Below are positions 32,456-42,140 of a stretch of 64,000 nt of DNA, one piece after another (the first letter of the stretch is position 1; every line of letters begins with the position of its first letter). The DNA lies in assembly GCF_030538595.1 (NCBI RefSeq), contig NZ_JAUNTS010000002.1:1-64000 (forward strand), written 5' to 3'. Below the pieces are notes generated by a model. It was not told the origin of the DNA. It made no database searches and saw only the letters and a list, made by a program, of their open reading frames with translations. Position numbers and translations under genes: made by a program. The DNA comes from Kocuria sp. Its GTDB lineage: Bacteria > Actinomycetota > Actinomycetes > Actinomycetales > Micrococcaceae.

Positions 32456-33172
32456 ATGGTTGAGGACACACGCACGGCGCAGACTGGACAGGTTCGAGTT
32501 CCCATGGCGGCGTTACTGGACGCGCCGGCGCCGTCGTTGAGAGATCAGGTGGCTGCCCAACTGCGCCACGCTCTGATTGCTGGTGACTTTGCGCCGGGGG
32601 AGGTGCTCAGTGCCCCCAGCTTGGCCGCCGAGTTCGGTGTCTCTGCAACACCCGTGCGGGAAGCCATGCTGGATCTGGCCAACGAGGGCCATGTGAGCCC
32701 CATTCGCTACAAGGGCTATCGGGTGACGGAAGTCTCCGTGGCCACGCGGCGGCAAGTCCTGCAACTGCGCTCGCTGATTGAAATACCGCTGATGGTGGAC
32801 GTGGCCCGCACGGGTATCACTGCCGAGATGACTCGGCGCTCGACCGAGCTTGCCGAACAGACCATCCAGGCGGCAGCTGAGGGGGACCTGGTGCGTTTCA
32901 TCGGTCTGGACATGGAACTGCACTTGGGGTTGCTGGCAGTGGCAGGTAATGACATTGCCGTGCGCCACGTGCGCTCGCTGCGTGCCATGACCCGGCTGAC
33001 CGGGCTGAAAGACCTGGCAGCCAAGAACCAGCTGACGGACACGGCCAGGGAGCATCATCAGATTGTGGAAGCCGCGCAGTCCCGGGATGCTGTGCTGATG
33101 CAGGAGATCATGACCCGGCATCTGGGCCATGTCACGGGTGTCTGGGCTGGTCAGCAGGAAATCACCGGCTAA
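32456..33172 (+). CDS. GntR family (FadR/FCD) transcriptional regulator
   Basis: 238 residues. The winged helix occupies about residues 25-90 (LRDQVAAQLRHALIAGDFAP, then SLAAEFGVSATPVREAM) and an all-helical FCD ligand domain fills the rest, with metal-ligand-like Asp/His in GLDMELHLGLLA and a C-terminal HHQIVEAAQSRD. FCD regulators respond to carboxylic or amino acids. It lies 154 bases before an MHS transporter and an ornithine-cyclodeaminase-family enzyme on the same strand, the likely targets. Confidence 0.88.
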   Translation: MVEDTRTAQTGQVRVPMAALLDAPAPSLRDQVAAQLRHALIAGDFAPGEVLSAPSLAAEFGVSATPVREAMLDLANEGHVSPIRYKGYRVTEVSVATRRQVLQLRSLIEIPLMVDVARTGITAEMTRRSTELAEQTIQAAAEGDLVRFIGLDMELHLGLLAVAGNDIAVRHVRSLRAMTRLTGLKDLAAKNQLTDTAREHHQIVEAAQSRDAVLMQEIMTRHLGHVTGVWAGQQEITG

Positions 33173-33326
33173 TCAATCGGGCTTGCCTTGCGTTCGGAGT
33201 GCCTTACCGGACGCACCTCTGTGGTCAACTGCTATGTAACATTGTACTGTGGCCTGAGTCACGTTCCCTGTCCCAGGGTCACCCACACCGTGGCCCGGAA
33301 GCTCATGTACCCACTGGAGGCACCCC

Positions 33327-34859
33327 GTGAATCCCGGTCATCCACCGAATCCAACACCTGGAGAAGGGCACCAATCCGTGTCCGCCGCGCCTGCGGAGAA
33401 TGCTGCTGCACCTGCTGCGGGGACTGGCGCCGCAGCGGTCGGCCAGGGCGTCGAGCAGAACGTGGAACAGGAGCTCGCTCTGACTGCCGAAGAGCAGAGG
33501 GAAGGCAAAGCCACCCAGGTGGGGGCCAAGAAAACCAATGTGCGGGTACTTTCTGGTTCTCTGGCGGGCAGTTCCATTGAGTGGTACGACTTCTTCCTCT
33601 ACGCCACCGCTTCCGCACTGATCTTCAACAAGCAGTTCTTTCCCACGGAAGACCCCTACGTCTCCCAGATGCTGTCCTATCTGACCCTTGCCCTGACGTT
33701 TTTCATCCGGCCATTCGGTGGAATTGTGTTTGCGCATTTTGGGGACCGAGTGGGACGTAAGGTCACGCTGGTGGTCACCCTGTCCATGATGGGCGGGGCC
33801 ACCGTGGCCATCGGTCTGCTTCCCACGTATGACCAGGTGGGAATCTTGGCTCCCATCTTGCTGGTGATCTGCCGCATTGTGCAGGGCTTGGCCATCGGTG
33901 GGGAATGGGGCGGAGCCCTGTTGTTGGCCTACGAATACGCTCCCAAGCAGCGCCGCGGGTTCTTTGGCTCGGTCCCGCAGATGGGCATCACCATCGGCAT
34001 GTTGTTGGCTGCCGGTGCTTTTGCCTTGGTTTCCGCCTTTGGTGAGGACTTCTTGACGGGGGTGGGGTGGCGCATCCCCTTCATCGCCTCAGTGCTGCTG
34101 GTGATCGTGGGACTGTGGATTCGCGGTGGGTTGGGGGAGACACCGCACTTCAAACAGGCCAAAGCCTCCGGCAGCATTCCCAAAATGCCGCTGGTGGACA
34201 CGCTGCGCCACCACTGGCGGGCCGTGCTGGTGGCCGTGGGCGTCAAGGTGGTGGAAACAGCCCCGTTCTACATTTTTGCCACCTTTGTGGTCTCCTACGC
34301 CACGGGCCTGCTCAACTACCCGCAGTCAGCGCCGTTGAACGCAGTCATGCTGGGCGCTGGGCTGTCCACCGTGTTGATCCCGGTCATGGGCGCTCTGTCT
34401 GATCGGGTTGGCCGTTTCCGGGTGTACTTCACCGGTGCCGTGCTGATTGCCCTCTTTGCCTTCCCGTTCTTCCTGCTGGTCAACTTGCAACAGACCTGGG
34501 CGTTGTTCGCCGCTGTGGTGATCGGTCTGGGCGTGGTGTGGCCGCCGGTCACCGCAACACTGGGCACCATGTGCTCGGAGATTTTCTCCGCGGAGGTCCG
34601 CTACACCGGTGTGACGCTGGGCTACCAGATCGGTGCAGCGCTGGCCGGAGGTACTGCCCCGCTGATCGCCACCTTCCTGCTCCAGGAATTCAACGATTCC
34701 TGGCAGCCGGTAGCTGTCTACTTGCTGTTCACGGCAGCGGTTTCTTTGACCGCGGTGCTCTTTGCCCCGGCCATCGCACGCCGGGAAGCTGCCCAAGAGG
34801 CCACCCCGGTCCCAGCCCGGGACAACCAGGTCACCTCCACGCAGGAAGATTCCCCATGA
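33327..34859 (+). CDS. MHS family MFS transporter (metabolite:H+ symporter)
   Basis: 510 residues from a GTG at 33327 with GGAGG 5 bases upstream. The first 70 residues are polar and Ala/Glu/Gln-rich, longer than usual. MHS signatures follow: GSSIEWYDFFLYATAS in helix 1, FFIRPFGGIVFAHFGDRVGR in the 2-3 region, RIVQGLAIGGEWGGA in helix 5 and LSDRVGR in the 8-9 loop. Family members import shikimate, proline/betaine, citrate or ketoglutarate. The stop overlaps the next ATG (ATGA), so it is coupled to an ornithine-cyclodeaminase-like enzyme, pointing to an amino-acid-derived substrate. Confidence 0.87.
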   Translation: MNPGHPPNPTPGEGHQSVSAAPAENAAAPAAGTGAAAVGQGVEQNVEQELALTAEEQREGKATQVGAKKTNVRVLSGSLAGSSIEWYDFFLYATASALIFNKQFFPTEDPYVSQMLSYLTLALTFFIRPFGGIVFAHFGDRVGRKVTLVVTLSMMGGATVAIGLLPTYDQVGILAPILLVICRIVQGLAIGGEWGGALLLAYEYAPKQRRGFFGSVPQMGITIGMLLAAGAFALVSAFGEDFLTGVGWRIPFIASVLLVIVGLWIRGGLGETPHFKQAKASGSIPKMPLVDTLRHHWRAVLVAVGVKVVETAPFYIFATFVVSYATGLLNYPQSAPLNAVMLGAGLSTVLIPVMGALSDRVGRFRVYFTGAVLIALFAFPFFLLVNLQQTWALFAAVVIGLGVVWPPVTATLGTMCSEIFSAEVRYTGVTLGYQIGAALAGGTAPLIATFLLQEFNDSWQPVAVYLLFTAAVSLTAVLFAPAIARREAAQEATPVPARDNQVTSTQEDSP

Positions 34860-35794
34860 GCGCTCAGCACACTCCTGCTCCACCCTGGTTCACCACCCCG
34901 GACATCCGGGCGGCAGTCACCCCGGACCGGGCGCGGCAACTGATCCAGGAGGCGTTGACCAGCGGGTTCGATCCTGCGGAGGATCCAGCCCGCACGCCTG
35001 TCACGGCCGGCCAGGGGCACCTGTTGCTCATGCCGTCCGTGATCGGGCCCTGGACCGGAACCAAGGTGGCCTCCGTGTCTCCGGGGAATCCGGAACGCGG
35101 TTTGCCGCGCATCCAAGCGGTTTACGTGCTCATGGACTCCGCCACCCTGACGCCCCGGGCCCTGCTGCACGGGGATGGGCTGACCTCCCTGCGCACCCCG
35201 GCAGTCTCAGCCGTGGCGGCCGATCATCTGGCCGTTGCACGCCCGGGCAAACTGGTGATTTTCGGTACCGGCCCCCAAGCCCTGGGCCATCTGGAGGCTT
35301 TTGCTGCCATCCGCAGCTACCACGACGTCGTTGTGGTTGGCCGTTCTGCCACCGCCACCCAGGCTGCACTGAAGCACGCCGCGCAGTGTGGCCTCACCGC
35401 GCGGGCGGGTGGGGCAGACGAGGTGCGCGGTGCGGATGTGATCGTGTGCGCAACATCTTCAGCCAGCCCGCTCTTTGACGGCGCACTGGTCGGTGACACC
35501 GCCTGCGTGGTGGCCATGGGCTCTCACGAACCCGACCGCCGTGAACTGGACTCCGGGTTGATGCAGCGCAGCACGGTGGTGGTGGAAGACACCGCCACCG
35601 CGTTGCGAGAGGCCGGGGACGTGGTGATGGCCATGGCAGAGGGGTGTTTGGCCGAGCATCAACTGGTCAATCTGGTGGATGTGGTCAACCACCGGGTACA
35701 GGTGGACCCTTCAAGACCTCGGGTTTTTAAAGGGGTGGGCATGAGTTGGCAGGATCTGGCAGTGGCCGGAGGGGTGATGGCTGCGTCGTCGTGA
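34856..35794 (+). CDS. Ornithine cyclodeaminase/mu-crystallin family enzyme
   Basis: 312 residues from the ATG at 34856, overlapping the transporter stop by four bases. The NAD-binding Rossmann motif VIFGTGPQALGHLEAF lies near residues 138-153, and the catalytic-domain features DGLTSLRTPAVSAVAADHLA and VVAMGSHEPDRRELDS are the typical family landmarks. Members are ornithine cyclodeaminases, alanine dehydrogenases or ketimine reductases; specificity cannot be read. In context (GntR regulator plus MHS transporter) it probably catabolises an imported amino or imino acid. Confidence 0.86.
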   Translation: MSAQHTPAPPWFTTPDIRAAVTPDRARQLIQEALTSGFDPAEDPARTPVTAGQGHLLLMPSVIGPWTGTKVASVSPGNPERGLPRIQAVYVLMDSATLTPRALLHGDGLTSLRTPAVSAVAADHLAVARPGKLVIFGTGPQALGHLEAFAAIRSYHDVVVVGRSATATQAALKHAAQCGLTARAGGADEVRGADVIVCATSSASPLFDGALVGDTACVVAMGSHEPDRRELDSGLMQRSTVVVEDTATALREAGDVVMAMAEGCLAEHQLVNLVDVVNHRVQVDPSRPRVFKGVGMSWQDLAVAGGVMAASS

Positions 35795-35880
35795 AGCCAA
35801 CGGCCTGTGGCCGGTAAGATCACGGGAGTCGAGCGCGGCCCCGGTACGGCCGCGCCCCAACCACGGAAAGGCAATACCCC

Positions 35881-38058
35881 ATGAGTGAACAGGTCCCAGA
35901 CAACGGCTCCGAAATTTCGGTTGTGGTGGATGGTGAAACGCGTCGTGTCACGGCCGGCACCACCGCAGCGCAGCTGTACACGGAGCACCGTGACGTGGTG
36001 GTCGCCCACATCAACGGCACTTTGCGGGATCTTGCCACCACGGTGAACGACGCCGACACCGTCACCCAGGTGCTCATTTCCGACCCCGAAGGCCTGGAGG
36101 TGCTGCGTCACTCCACCGCACACGTCATGGCCCAGGCCGTTCAAGAGTTGAAGACCGAGGCCAAGCTGGGAATCGGCCCCTACATCACGGATGGCTTCTA
36201 TTTTGATTTTGATGTGGACCAGGCCTTCACCCCGGAGGATCTGAAAGCCATTGAAAAGCGGATGCAGAAGATCATCAACACCACCCAGTCTTTCCGGCGT
36301 CGTGAAGTCACGCATGAGGAAGCCGTGGCGGAAATGGCGCAGGAGCCCTACAAATTGGAGCTGATCGGGCTGGCTCACGGTCCTGGCTCCGGTGCTGACG
36401 GCACCTCGGTTGAATCCGCGGCGGAGGGCGCCTCCCAGGAGGTTGGAGCTGGGGAACTGACCATCTACGACAACGTGGACCGCAAATCCGGTGAGATCGT
36501 GTGGCGGGATCTGTGCCGTGGACCCCACCTGCCCAACACCAAACTGATCGGCAACGGGTTCGCCTTGATGCGTTCGGCTGCCGCCTACTGGCGCGGTTCG
36601 GAGAAGAACAAACAGCTGCAGCGCATCTACGGCACCGCCTGGCCCACCAAGGAGGAACTGAAGGCGTACAAGGATCGCCTGGCTGAAGCCGAACGCCGCG
36701 ACCACCGCCGCCTGGGCAGCGAGCTGGACCTGTTCTCCTTCCCGGATGACATCGGCTCCGGGCTGGCCGTGTTCCACCCCCGGGGCGGGCTGATCCGCAT
36801 GGAGATGGAAAATCTCTCCCGCGAACAGCATGTCAAGGCCGGATACTCCTTTGTGAACACCCCGCACATCACCAAGTCCAACTTGTTTGAACGCTCCGGG
36901 CACCTGGGGTTCTACAAGGACGGCATGTACCCACCCATGCACATGGACCAGGAAAGGGATGCCGCCGGAAACATCACCAAGCAGGGGGCGGACTACTACC
37001 TGAAGCCCATGAACTGCCCCATGCACAATCTGGTGTTCAATGCGCGGGGACGGTCCTACCGCGAGCTTCCACTGCGCATTTTTGAGTTCGGCACCGTCTA
37101 CCGCAACGAAAAATCCGGAGTGGTCCACGGACTCACCCGCGCTCGCGGATTCACCCAGGATGATGCCCACATCTACTGCACGCGCGAGCAGATGAAGGAT
37201 GAGCTGGCGCGCACTTTGCAGTTCGTGCTGGACCTGCTGACGGCTTACGGGCTCACGGACTTTTACCTGGAGCTCTCCACCCGGGACCCGGAGAAGTCCA
37301 TTGGGGACGACCAGACCTGGGAGGAAGCCACCCGCACCTTGGAGGAAGTTGCCACTGAATCCGGGCTGGAGCTGGTGCCCGATCCGGAAGGTGCCGCTTT
37401 CTACGGCCCCAAGATCTCCGTCCAGGCCAAGGACGCCATTGGGCGGACGTGGCAGATGTCCACCATCCAGCTCGACTTCTTCATGCCGGAGCGTTTTGAG
37501 CTGGAGTACACCGCAGCGGACGGCACCCGTCAGCGTCCGGTCATGATCCACCGCGCACTGTTCGGCTCCATCGAGCGGTTCTTCGGTGTGCTCACCGAGC
37601 ATTACGCCGGTGCCTTCCCCGCCTGGCTGTCCCCGGAACAGGTCCGGGCCATCCCGGTGGCGGAGGCTTTTGACGGCTACCTGAGCGACGTCGTCGAACG
37701 CTTGCGGACCGCTGGGGTACGGGCGGAACTGGATGCTTCCTCCGACCGTTTCCCCAAGAAAATCCGCACGGCATCCAAGGACAAGGTGCCGTTCGTGTTG
37801 ATTGCCGGCGGGGACGACGCCGAGGCCGGTGCGGTGTCCTTCCGCTACCGCGACGGTTCCCAGGAGAACGGGGTGCCCGTGGAGGAGGCCGTTGCTCGAA
37901 TCACGGCGCACGTGAACAACCGCGTCAACGCTGACCCCCGCCCCTCCGCCGTCGCCGGCGCCGAGGACGCCATGTGGGAGGCCCCCGGCGTGGACCCGGA
38001 GGCCGCCGGTGCTGCGGGCGGTACCGATGCGTTGAGCACCGGAAGTTCGCAGGGCTGA
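35881..38058 (+). CDS. thrS: Threonyl-tRNA synthetase
   Basis: 725 residues, longer than usual because of an acidic insert near residues 163-185 and a Gly/Ala-rich C-terminal tail. The domain order is TGS (1-65), the N2 editing domain with HSTAHVMAQ and CRGPHLP, the class II core with zinc ligands in MNCPMHN and DDAHIY, motif 2 FRxxE-like [11 protein letters not shown], and the anticodon domain from about 590. It charges tRNA-Thr and clears Ser-tRNA-Thr. It is followed after 7 bases by a HIT protein, a conserved actinobacterial pair. A short GCGCGGCC/GGCCGCGC hairpin (35833-35855) precedes the start. Confidence 0.97.
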   Translation: MSEQVPDNGSEISVVVDGETRRVTAGTTAAQLYTEHRDVVVAHINGTLRDLATTVNDADTVTQVLISDPEGLEVLRHSTAHVMAQAVQELKTEAKLGIGPYITDGFYFDFDVDQAFTPEDLKAIEKRMQKIINTTQSFRRREVTHEEAVAEMAQEPYKLELIGLAHGPGSGADGTSVESAAEGASQEVGAGELTIYDNVDRKSGEIVWRDLCRGPHLPNTKLIGNGFALMRSAAAYWRGSEKNKQLQRIYGTAWPTKEELKAYKDRLAEAERRDHRRLGSELDLFSFPDDIGSGLAVFHPRGGLIRMEMENLSREQHVKAGYSFVNTPHITKSNLFERSGHLGFYKDGMYPPMHMDQERDAAGNITKQGADYYLKPMNCPMHNLVFNARGRSYRELPLRIFEFGTVYRNEKSGVVHGLTRARGFTQDDAHIYCTREQMKDELARTLQFVLDLLTAYGLTDFYLELSTRDPEKSIGDDQTWEEATRTLEEVATESGLELVPDPEGAAFYGPKISVQAKDAIGRTWQMSTIQLDFFMPERFELEYTAADGTRQRPVMIHRALFGSIERFFGVLTEHYAGAFPAWLSPEQVRAIPVAEAFDGYLSDVVERLRTAGVRAELDASSDRFPKKIRTASKDKVPFVLIAGGDDAEAGAVSFRYRDGSQENGVPVEEAVARITAHVNNRVNADPRPSAVAGAEDAMWEAPGVDPEAAGAAGGTDALSTGSSQG

Positions 38059-38065
38059 GGTACTG

Positions 38066-38632
38066 ATGGCTGAGCAGCAGGCACCCCACCACTGGGTCAG
38101 GCAGGACGACTTTCGGCTGGCTGGGGTGCCTGATGCTTTTCAAAGGCTCTGGACTCCGCACCGCCTGGCCTACGTGCGCGGGGAGGACACTTCCGTTCCC
38201 ACACGGCCCGGATGCCCGTTCTGCACGGGACCGCAGTACGAGGACGCCGAATCGCTGATTGTCCACCGCGGCGAGCACTGCTTTGTGATCCTCAATCTGT
38301 TCCCCTACAACCCCGGGCACCTGCTGGTGTGTCCCTACCGGCACGTAGCTGATCTTGAAGAGTTGACCCAGCACGAGCTGGTGGAACTCATGGAACTGAC
38401 CCGTGACGGGATCCGGGCGGTTCGTGCCGCAGCATCACCGGATGCGTTCAACACCGGGCTGAATCTGGGGGAGGCCGCCGGGGGCTCTCTGGCGGCACAC
38501 CTGCACATGCACGTGGTGCCGCGCTGGGGCGGGGATGCCAACTTCATGCCGGTGACCGCCGGTACCAAAGCGATGATGGACACCTTGGGCTCCACCTGGG
38601 AACTCACCCGCGCGAATTGGCCCATTCCATAA
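38066..38632 (+). CDS. HIT family nucleotide hydrolase/phosphorylase
   Basis: 188 residues with the catalytic HLHMHVVPRW (HxHxHxx) near residues 148-157 and a zinc-like CPFCTGPQ near 51-58. Actinobacterial HIT proteins next to thrS resemble diadenosine tetraphosphate (Ap4A) phosphorylases/hydrolases; Ap4A is a by-product of aminoacyl-tRNA synthetases, which makes the pairing sensible. It ends immediately before a palindromic bidirectional terminator. Confidence 0.9.
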   Translation: MAEQQAPHHWVRQDDFRLAGVPDAFQRLWTPHRLAYVRGEDTSVPTRPGCPFCTGPQYEDAESLIVHRGEHCFVILNLFPYNPGHLLVCPYRHVADLEELTQHELVELMELTRDGIRAVRAAASPDAFNTGLNLGEAAGGSLAAHLHMHVVPRWGGDANFMPVTAGTKAMMDTLGSTWELTRANWPIP

Positions 38633-38695
38633 CGCCGAAAACATGGTTTGACCCAAAATTTGGCCAAAAAATTGGGTCAAACCATGTTTTCGGCG
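38633..38695. terminator. Palindromic repeat family B, copy 1 (bidirectional terminator)
   Basis: Arms of 24 bases are perfectly complementary (38633-38656 and 38672-38695), beginning CGCCGAAAACATGG and ending CCATGTTTTCGGCG, around a 15-base spacer that contains TTTGGCCAAA. It begins on the base after the HIT stop codon and lies before the convergent M3 peptidase stop. The outer part of the arm recurs at 59948-60012. Confidence 0.85.
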
Positions 38696-38705
38696 GAGTT
38701 GGGAG

Positions 38706-40751
38706 TTAGTGGAGGCCGCGGCGGGCCAACAGCGGACCCATGTCCGGCTCCCTGCCGAGCAGTGCACGGACCCCGTCCATGGGGTCGGTTTCGTTACCGC
38801 GGGACAGGATGCAGCGCGCAAACTCGGCCCCTGCCTCCGCCGACAACCCTCCGTGCGCGTTGAACCACTCCACGGCATCCGCATCAATGATTTCCGACCA
38901 CAGATAGGAGTAATACCCCGCGGAGTACCCACCGGCAAAGATGTGCTTGAAACTGCCGGAGGTGTAGCGCGGGTCTATCCCATCCACCAGGAGCCCCGCA
39001 GCCTCCACCGCATCCCGGTCAAAGGTGGCCAGCTCAGGTGCAGGTGCCTCCGGCGTTCGCTCGTGCCACGCCAGGTCAATGGCCGTGGCCGCCAAATACT
39101 CCACCGTGGCAAAGCCCTGACCGGAGGTGGTTTTGGAGCGCAGCTTGTCCACAGCGACTTGCGGCAGAGGTTCGCCAGTGTGGTGGTGCTTGGCATAGAC
39201 GGGCAGCACGTCCGCGTGGTCCACCCACATTTCATACACCTGAGACGGGAACTCCACCACGTCGCGGGCAACCTTGGTCCCCGCAAAAGACGGGTAAAAC
39301 ACGTCCGAGAGCAGCCCGTGGAGCACGTGCCCGAACTCGTGGAAGAGCGTGATGACCTCGCTGTGGCTCAAGAGCTTGGGCGACCCCTGTGGCGCCCGGG
39401 TGAAATTGGTGTTCAGCGTGACCACGGGCCGCTGCTTGCCCAGCCGGTTCTGGTGCACCAGTGTGCCCATCCACGCTCCACCGGACTTGGTGGGACGCGC
39501 CCACCAGTCCGCCAGCACCAGCCCCACGGTTTCCCCGGTGGCCGCACGCCGGCATTGATAAACGACGACGCCCGGCAGGTGCCCGCGCAGATCATCCCGC
39601 TGCGTGAACTCCAGCCCGAACAATTCCCGCGCCGTGTGGAACAGCCCGTGGTGCACCACTGATTCCAGTTCAAAATAGTCCCGGAGATTCACGGGAGATT
39701 CATCCGCATCGGAGATCTCGGCACGGGCCGCCCAGTAGGGCCAATCCCAAGGTTGGATGGGGTGGCCCGCACGGCGTTCCAGCTGTTCACGTTCGGCCAC
39801 AGCGTTGCGCACGGCTGCTGGCGTCACGGTGGACATCATGTTGTGAACCCGGCCGGGTTCTCCCGCCGCTGATCCGGCCATCACGAACTCGTCGTGACTG
39901 TTGAATCCCAGCAGCTGGGCTTGCTCGGCGCGTAATCCGGCCAATTCGGCGGCAATGGGGCGCAGGTCTTCGCGGGAGCTGGTGGGCAGTTCGCCGCTGG
40001 GATCGGAGGGACCACGGCCCCGGTCCATGGCAGCCTGATGGATCTCCTGGCGTAATTGGCGGTCATGAAGTTGAGCCAAAACCGGCTGGGTGGTGAAGGC
40101 CGCGAGGGCAAGGAGGTAGGCGCCGTCGTGCCCGGCTTCTGCTGCGGCACTGGCTGCGGCGTCAATGTCCGCTTCCTCCATGCCCGCCAGCCGGTCGCGG
40201 TCTGTGACCAGCACGGCGGCACGTTGGTTTTCGCGCACCAGGTGGGTTCCGTAGCGGATGCCCAGGGTGGAGATGCGGTCATTGATCTCCCGCAAGCGCG
40301 CCTGCGCGGCCGCATCCAGGAGGACACCGGAGCGTTCAAACCACCGCCGGTACTCGCGCAGCACACGCAACTGGGTGCGGCTCAGACCGTCCTCCGGAAC
40401 GGCGGCGATCCGCTGGTAGAGGTGCCGGTTCAGGGTGATGTCCGCGCGGTGCTGAGAAAGTTTGGTGGCCAGGTCCTCGTAGATGGCTTGTAGGTCATCA
40501 CTGAGGTCACCGGCGGTCAGGGTGAAGAAGGTGGACTCCACCCGATCAAGGAACAACCCTTCGCGTTCCAGCACGTCCAGCGTGTTCTCCATGGTGGGGG
40601 GCCCTGGATCGGCCAGCACAGTGTGCACAGCAGCCACATCAGCTGCCATGGCAGCTTCAAAGGCCGGTGGAAAGTGCTCAGCCTCCAGTGCTGCAAAATC
40701 CGGCAGGTTGCACTCCAGGTCACTGGGCTTCATCAGCGGGTTGCTCACCAC
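38706..40751 (-). CDS. M3 family zinc metallopeptidase (peptidyl-dipeptidase Dcp-like)
   Basis: 681 residues. The zinc motif LFHEFGHVLHGLLSD (HExxH with the M3-type HEFGH) lies near residue 466, and the third ligand Glu is in the downstream helix SQVYEMWVDH. The N-terminal third is alpha-helical, as in Dcp/oligopeptidase A. There is no signal peptide, so it probably trims cytoplasmic peptides. It is monocistronic, convergent with HIT and divergent from murT with about 75 bases between starts. Length matches Dcp. Confidence 0.92.
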   Translation of the reverse strand: MVSNPLMKPSDLECNLPDFAALEAEHFPPAFEAAMAADVAAVHTVLADPGPPTMENTLDVLEREGLFLDRVESTFFTLTAGDLSDDLQAIYEDLATKLSQHRADITLNRHLYQRIAAVPEDGLSRTQLRVLREYRRWFERSGVLLDAAAQARLREINDRISTLGIRYGTHLVRENQRAAVLVTDRDRLAGMEEADIDAAASAAAEAGHDGAYLLALAAFTTQPVLAQLHDRQLRQEIHQAAMDRGRGPSDPSGELPTSSREDLRPIAAELAGLRAEQAQLLGFNSHDEFVMAGSAAGEPGRVHNMMSTVTPAAVRNAVAEREQLERRAGHPIQPWDWPYWAARAEISDADESPVNLRDYFELESVVHHGLFHTARELFGLEFTQRDDLRGHLPGVVVYQCRRAATGETVGLVLADWWARPTKSGGAWMGTLVHQNRLGKQRPVVTLNTNFTRAPQGSPKLLSHSEVITLFHEFGHVLHGLLSDVFYPSFAGTKVARDVVEFPSQVYEMWVDHADVLPVYAKHHHTGEPLPQVAVDKLRSKTTSGQGFATVEYLAATAIDLAWHERTPEAPAPELATFDRDAVEAAGLLVDGIDPRYTSGSFKHIFAGGYSAGYYSYLWSEIIDADAVEWFNAHGGLSAEAGAEFARCILSRGNETDPMDGVRALLGREPDMGPLLARRGLH

Positions 40752-40826
40752 TTCATCCTATGGCGGGACGGGCCGCGGTGAGGCTGTGTCACGCCCCGGC
40801 AACCAGCTCACCGTAGGATGGAACCC

Positions 40827-42137
40827 ATGTCCAGACCACTTGTGAGGCTCCTTGGCCAGGGCGTGCGCGCTGCCACCAAACTGCGCGGCGGCGGTTCCGC
40901 ATTCCCCGGCCTGGTGATGGAGAAACTGCACCCCAATTTTGTGGCCGAACAGTTGGCCCGCTTGCCACACGGCGTGGTGGTGGTCTCCGGCACCAACGGC
41001 AAAACGACGACGACCAAGATGGCCGTTCAACTTCTTGAATCCCAAGGTCTCAGAGTGTTCACCAACAGGACGGGCTCCAACTTTGTCCGCGGTGTGGCTG
41101 CCTCCCTGCTGGAAGAGATCTCCCTGACGGGTAAGTTCGACGCCGACATTGCCGTTCTGGAATTGGACGAAGCCCACGCCGTGCACTTTGTGCGCCAGGT
41201 CAAGCCACGATTTGCGTTGCTGCTCAACGTGATGCGGGATCAGCTAGACCGTTTTGGTGAGATCGACACCACACGGCGCATGTTGGCTCAGGTGGCGGCA
41301 GCCACCACGGAAGCGGTGATTCTCAACCGGGAGGACCCGCGAATTGCCTCCCTGGCGCAGGATGTCCAGCCCGGAACTCGCGTGCTCTGGTACGGGCTGT
41401 CCGAGCGGTTGCGGCCCATGTTCCCCTCCGATGACGACATGCGCGCAGCCAGCGGCCCCGCCGCCCCCACCCCGGAGGGGGAGCCGACTCCCCAGACCGT
41501 GGTGGAACTGGCTGATTTTGCCGCAACGGATGTGGACTTCCTGGTCCACGGTCAGCCGGCCCAGGCCAAGGTGCACCTGTACGGCGTGTACAACGTCTAC
41601 AACGCCGCCGGTGCGCTGGCGCTGGCCTTGACGGTCACCGACGACGGCCGCGCCGTGGACCACTCGCAAGCCGGCGTTGACTCCCTGCTGGACGAACTCT
41701 CCCGCGTCACACCCGCCTTTGGCCGCGGGGAAACCATCACGGTGGGGGACACCCCGCTACAGCTTTTGCTGGTCAAGAACCCGGCGGGTTTCCGGCTCTC
41801 TCTGGCCTCGGCCAAGCCGGAGGCCTACGCCACCATGATTGCGATTAACGACGAATACGCCGATGGCCGGGATGTGTCCTGGCTGTGGGATGTGGAATTC
41901 GATTCGCTGCGTGAAGGCGGGGTGGATCTGGTCACGGGCACCCGCGCGTGGGACATGGCGCTGCGCCTGGACTACGACCAAGTTCCGGTCCAGGCCGTTG
42001 AACCGGATCTCACCGAATCCCTCCACCAGTTCATCACCGCCGCCAACGGTCGCCCCATGCGGGTGTTCTGCACCTACACCGCCATGTTGGCCCTACGGCG
42101 GGCTCTGCGCGCCGTGGCCGAAGTTCCGGAGATTTGA
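40827..42137 (+). CDS. murT: Lipid II isoglutaminyl synthase, Mur ligase-like subunit MurT
   Basis: 436 residues from the ATG at 40827, with AGGATGGA upstream; an ATG at 40818 is also in frame. The ATP-binding loop is VVSGTNGKTTTTKM, followed by LLNVMRDQLDRFGEID and the MurT-specific C-terminal DUF1727 region (DVSWLWDVEFDSL). It activates the D-Glu carboxylate of lipid II for amidation by GatD. Only one cysteine is present in the whole protein, near the C-terminus, so the four-cysteine zinc ribbon of S. aureus MurT is missing. gatD follows after 3 bases. Confidence 0.92.
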   Translation: MSRPLVRLLGQGVRAATKLRGGGSAFPGLVMEKLHPNFVAEQLARLPHGVVVVSGTNGKTTTTKMAVQLLESQGLRVFTNRTGSNFVRGVAASLLEEISLTGKFDADIAVLELDEAHAVHFVRQVKPRFALLLNVMRDQLDRFGEIDTTRRMLAQVAAATTEAVILNREDPRIASLAQDVQPGTRVLWYGLSERLRPMFPSDDDMRAASGPAAPTPEGEPTPQTVVELADFAATDVDFLVHGQPAQAKVHLYGVYNVYNAAGALALALTVTDDGRAVDHSQAGVDSLLDELSRVTPAFGRGETITVGDTPLQLLLVKNPAGFRLSLASAKPEAYATMIAINDEYADGRDVSWLWDVEFDSLREGGVDLVTGTRAWDMALRLDYDQVPVQAVEPDLTESLHQFITAANGRPMRVFCTYTAMLALRRALRAVAEVPEI

Positions 42138-42140
42138 GCC

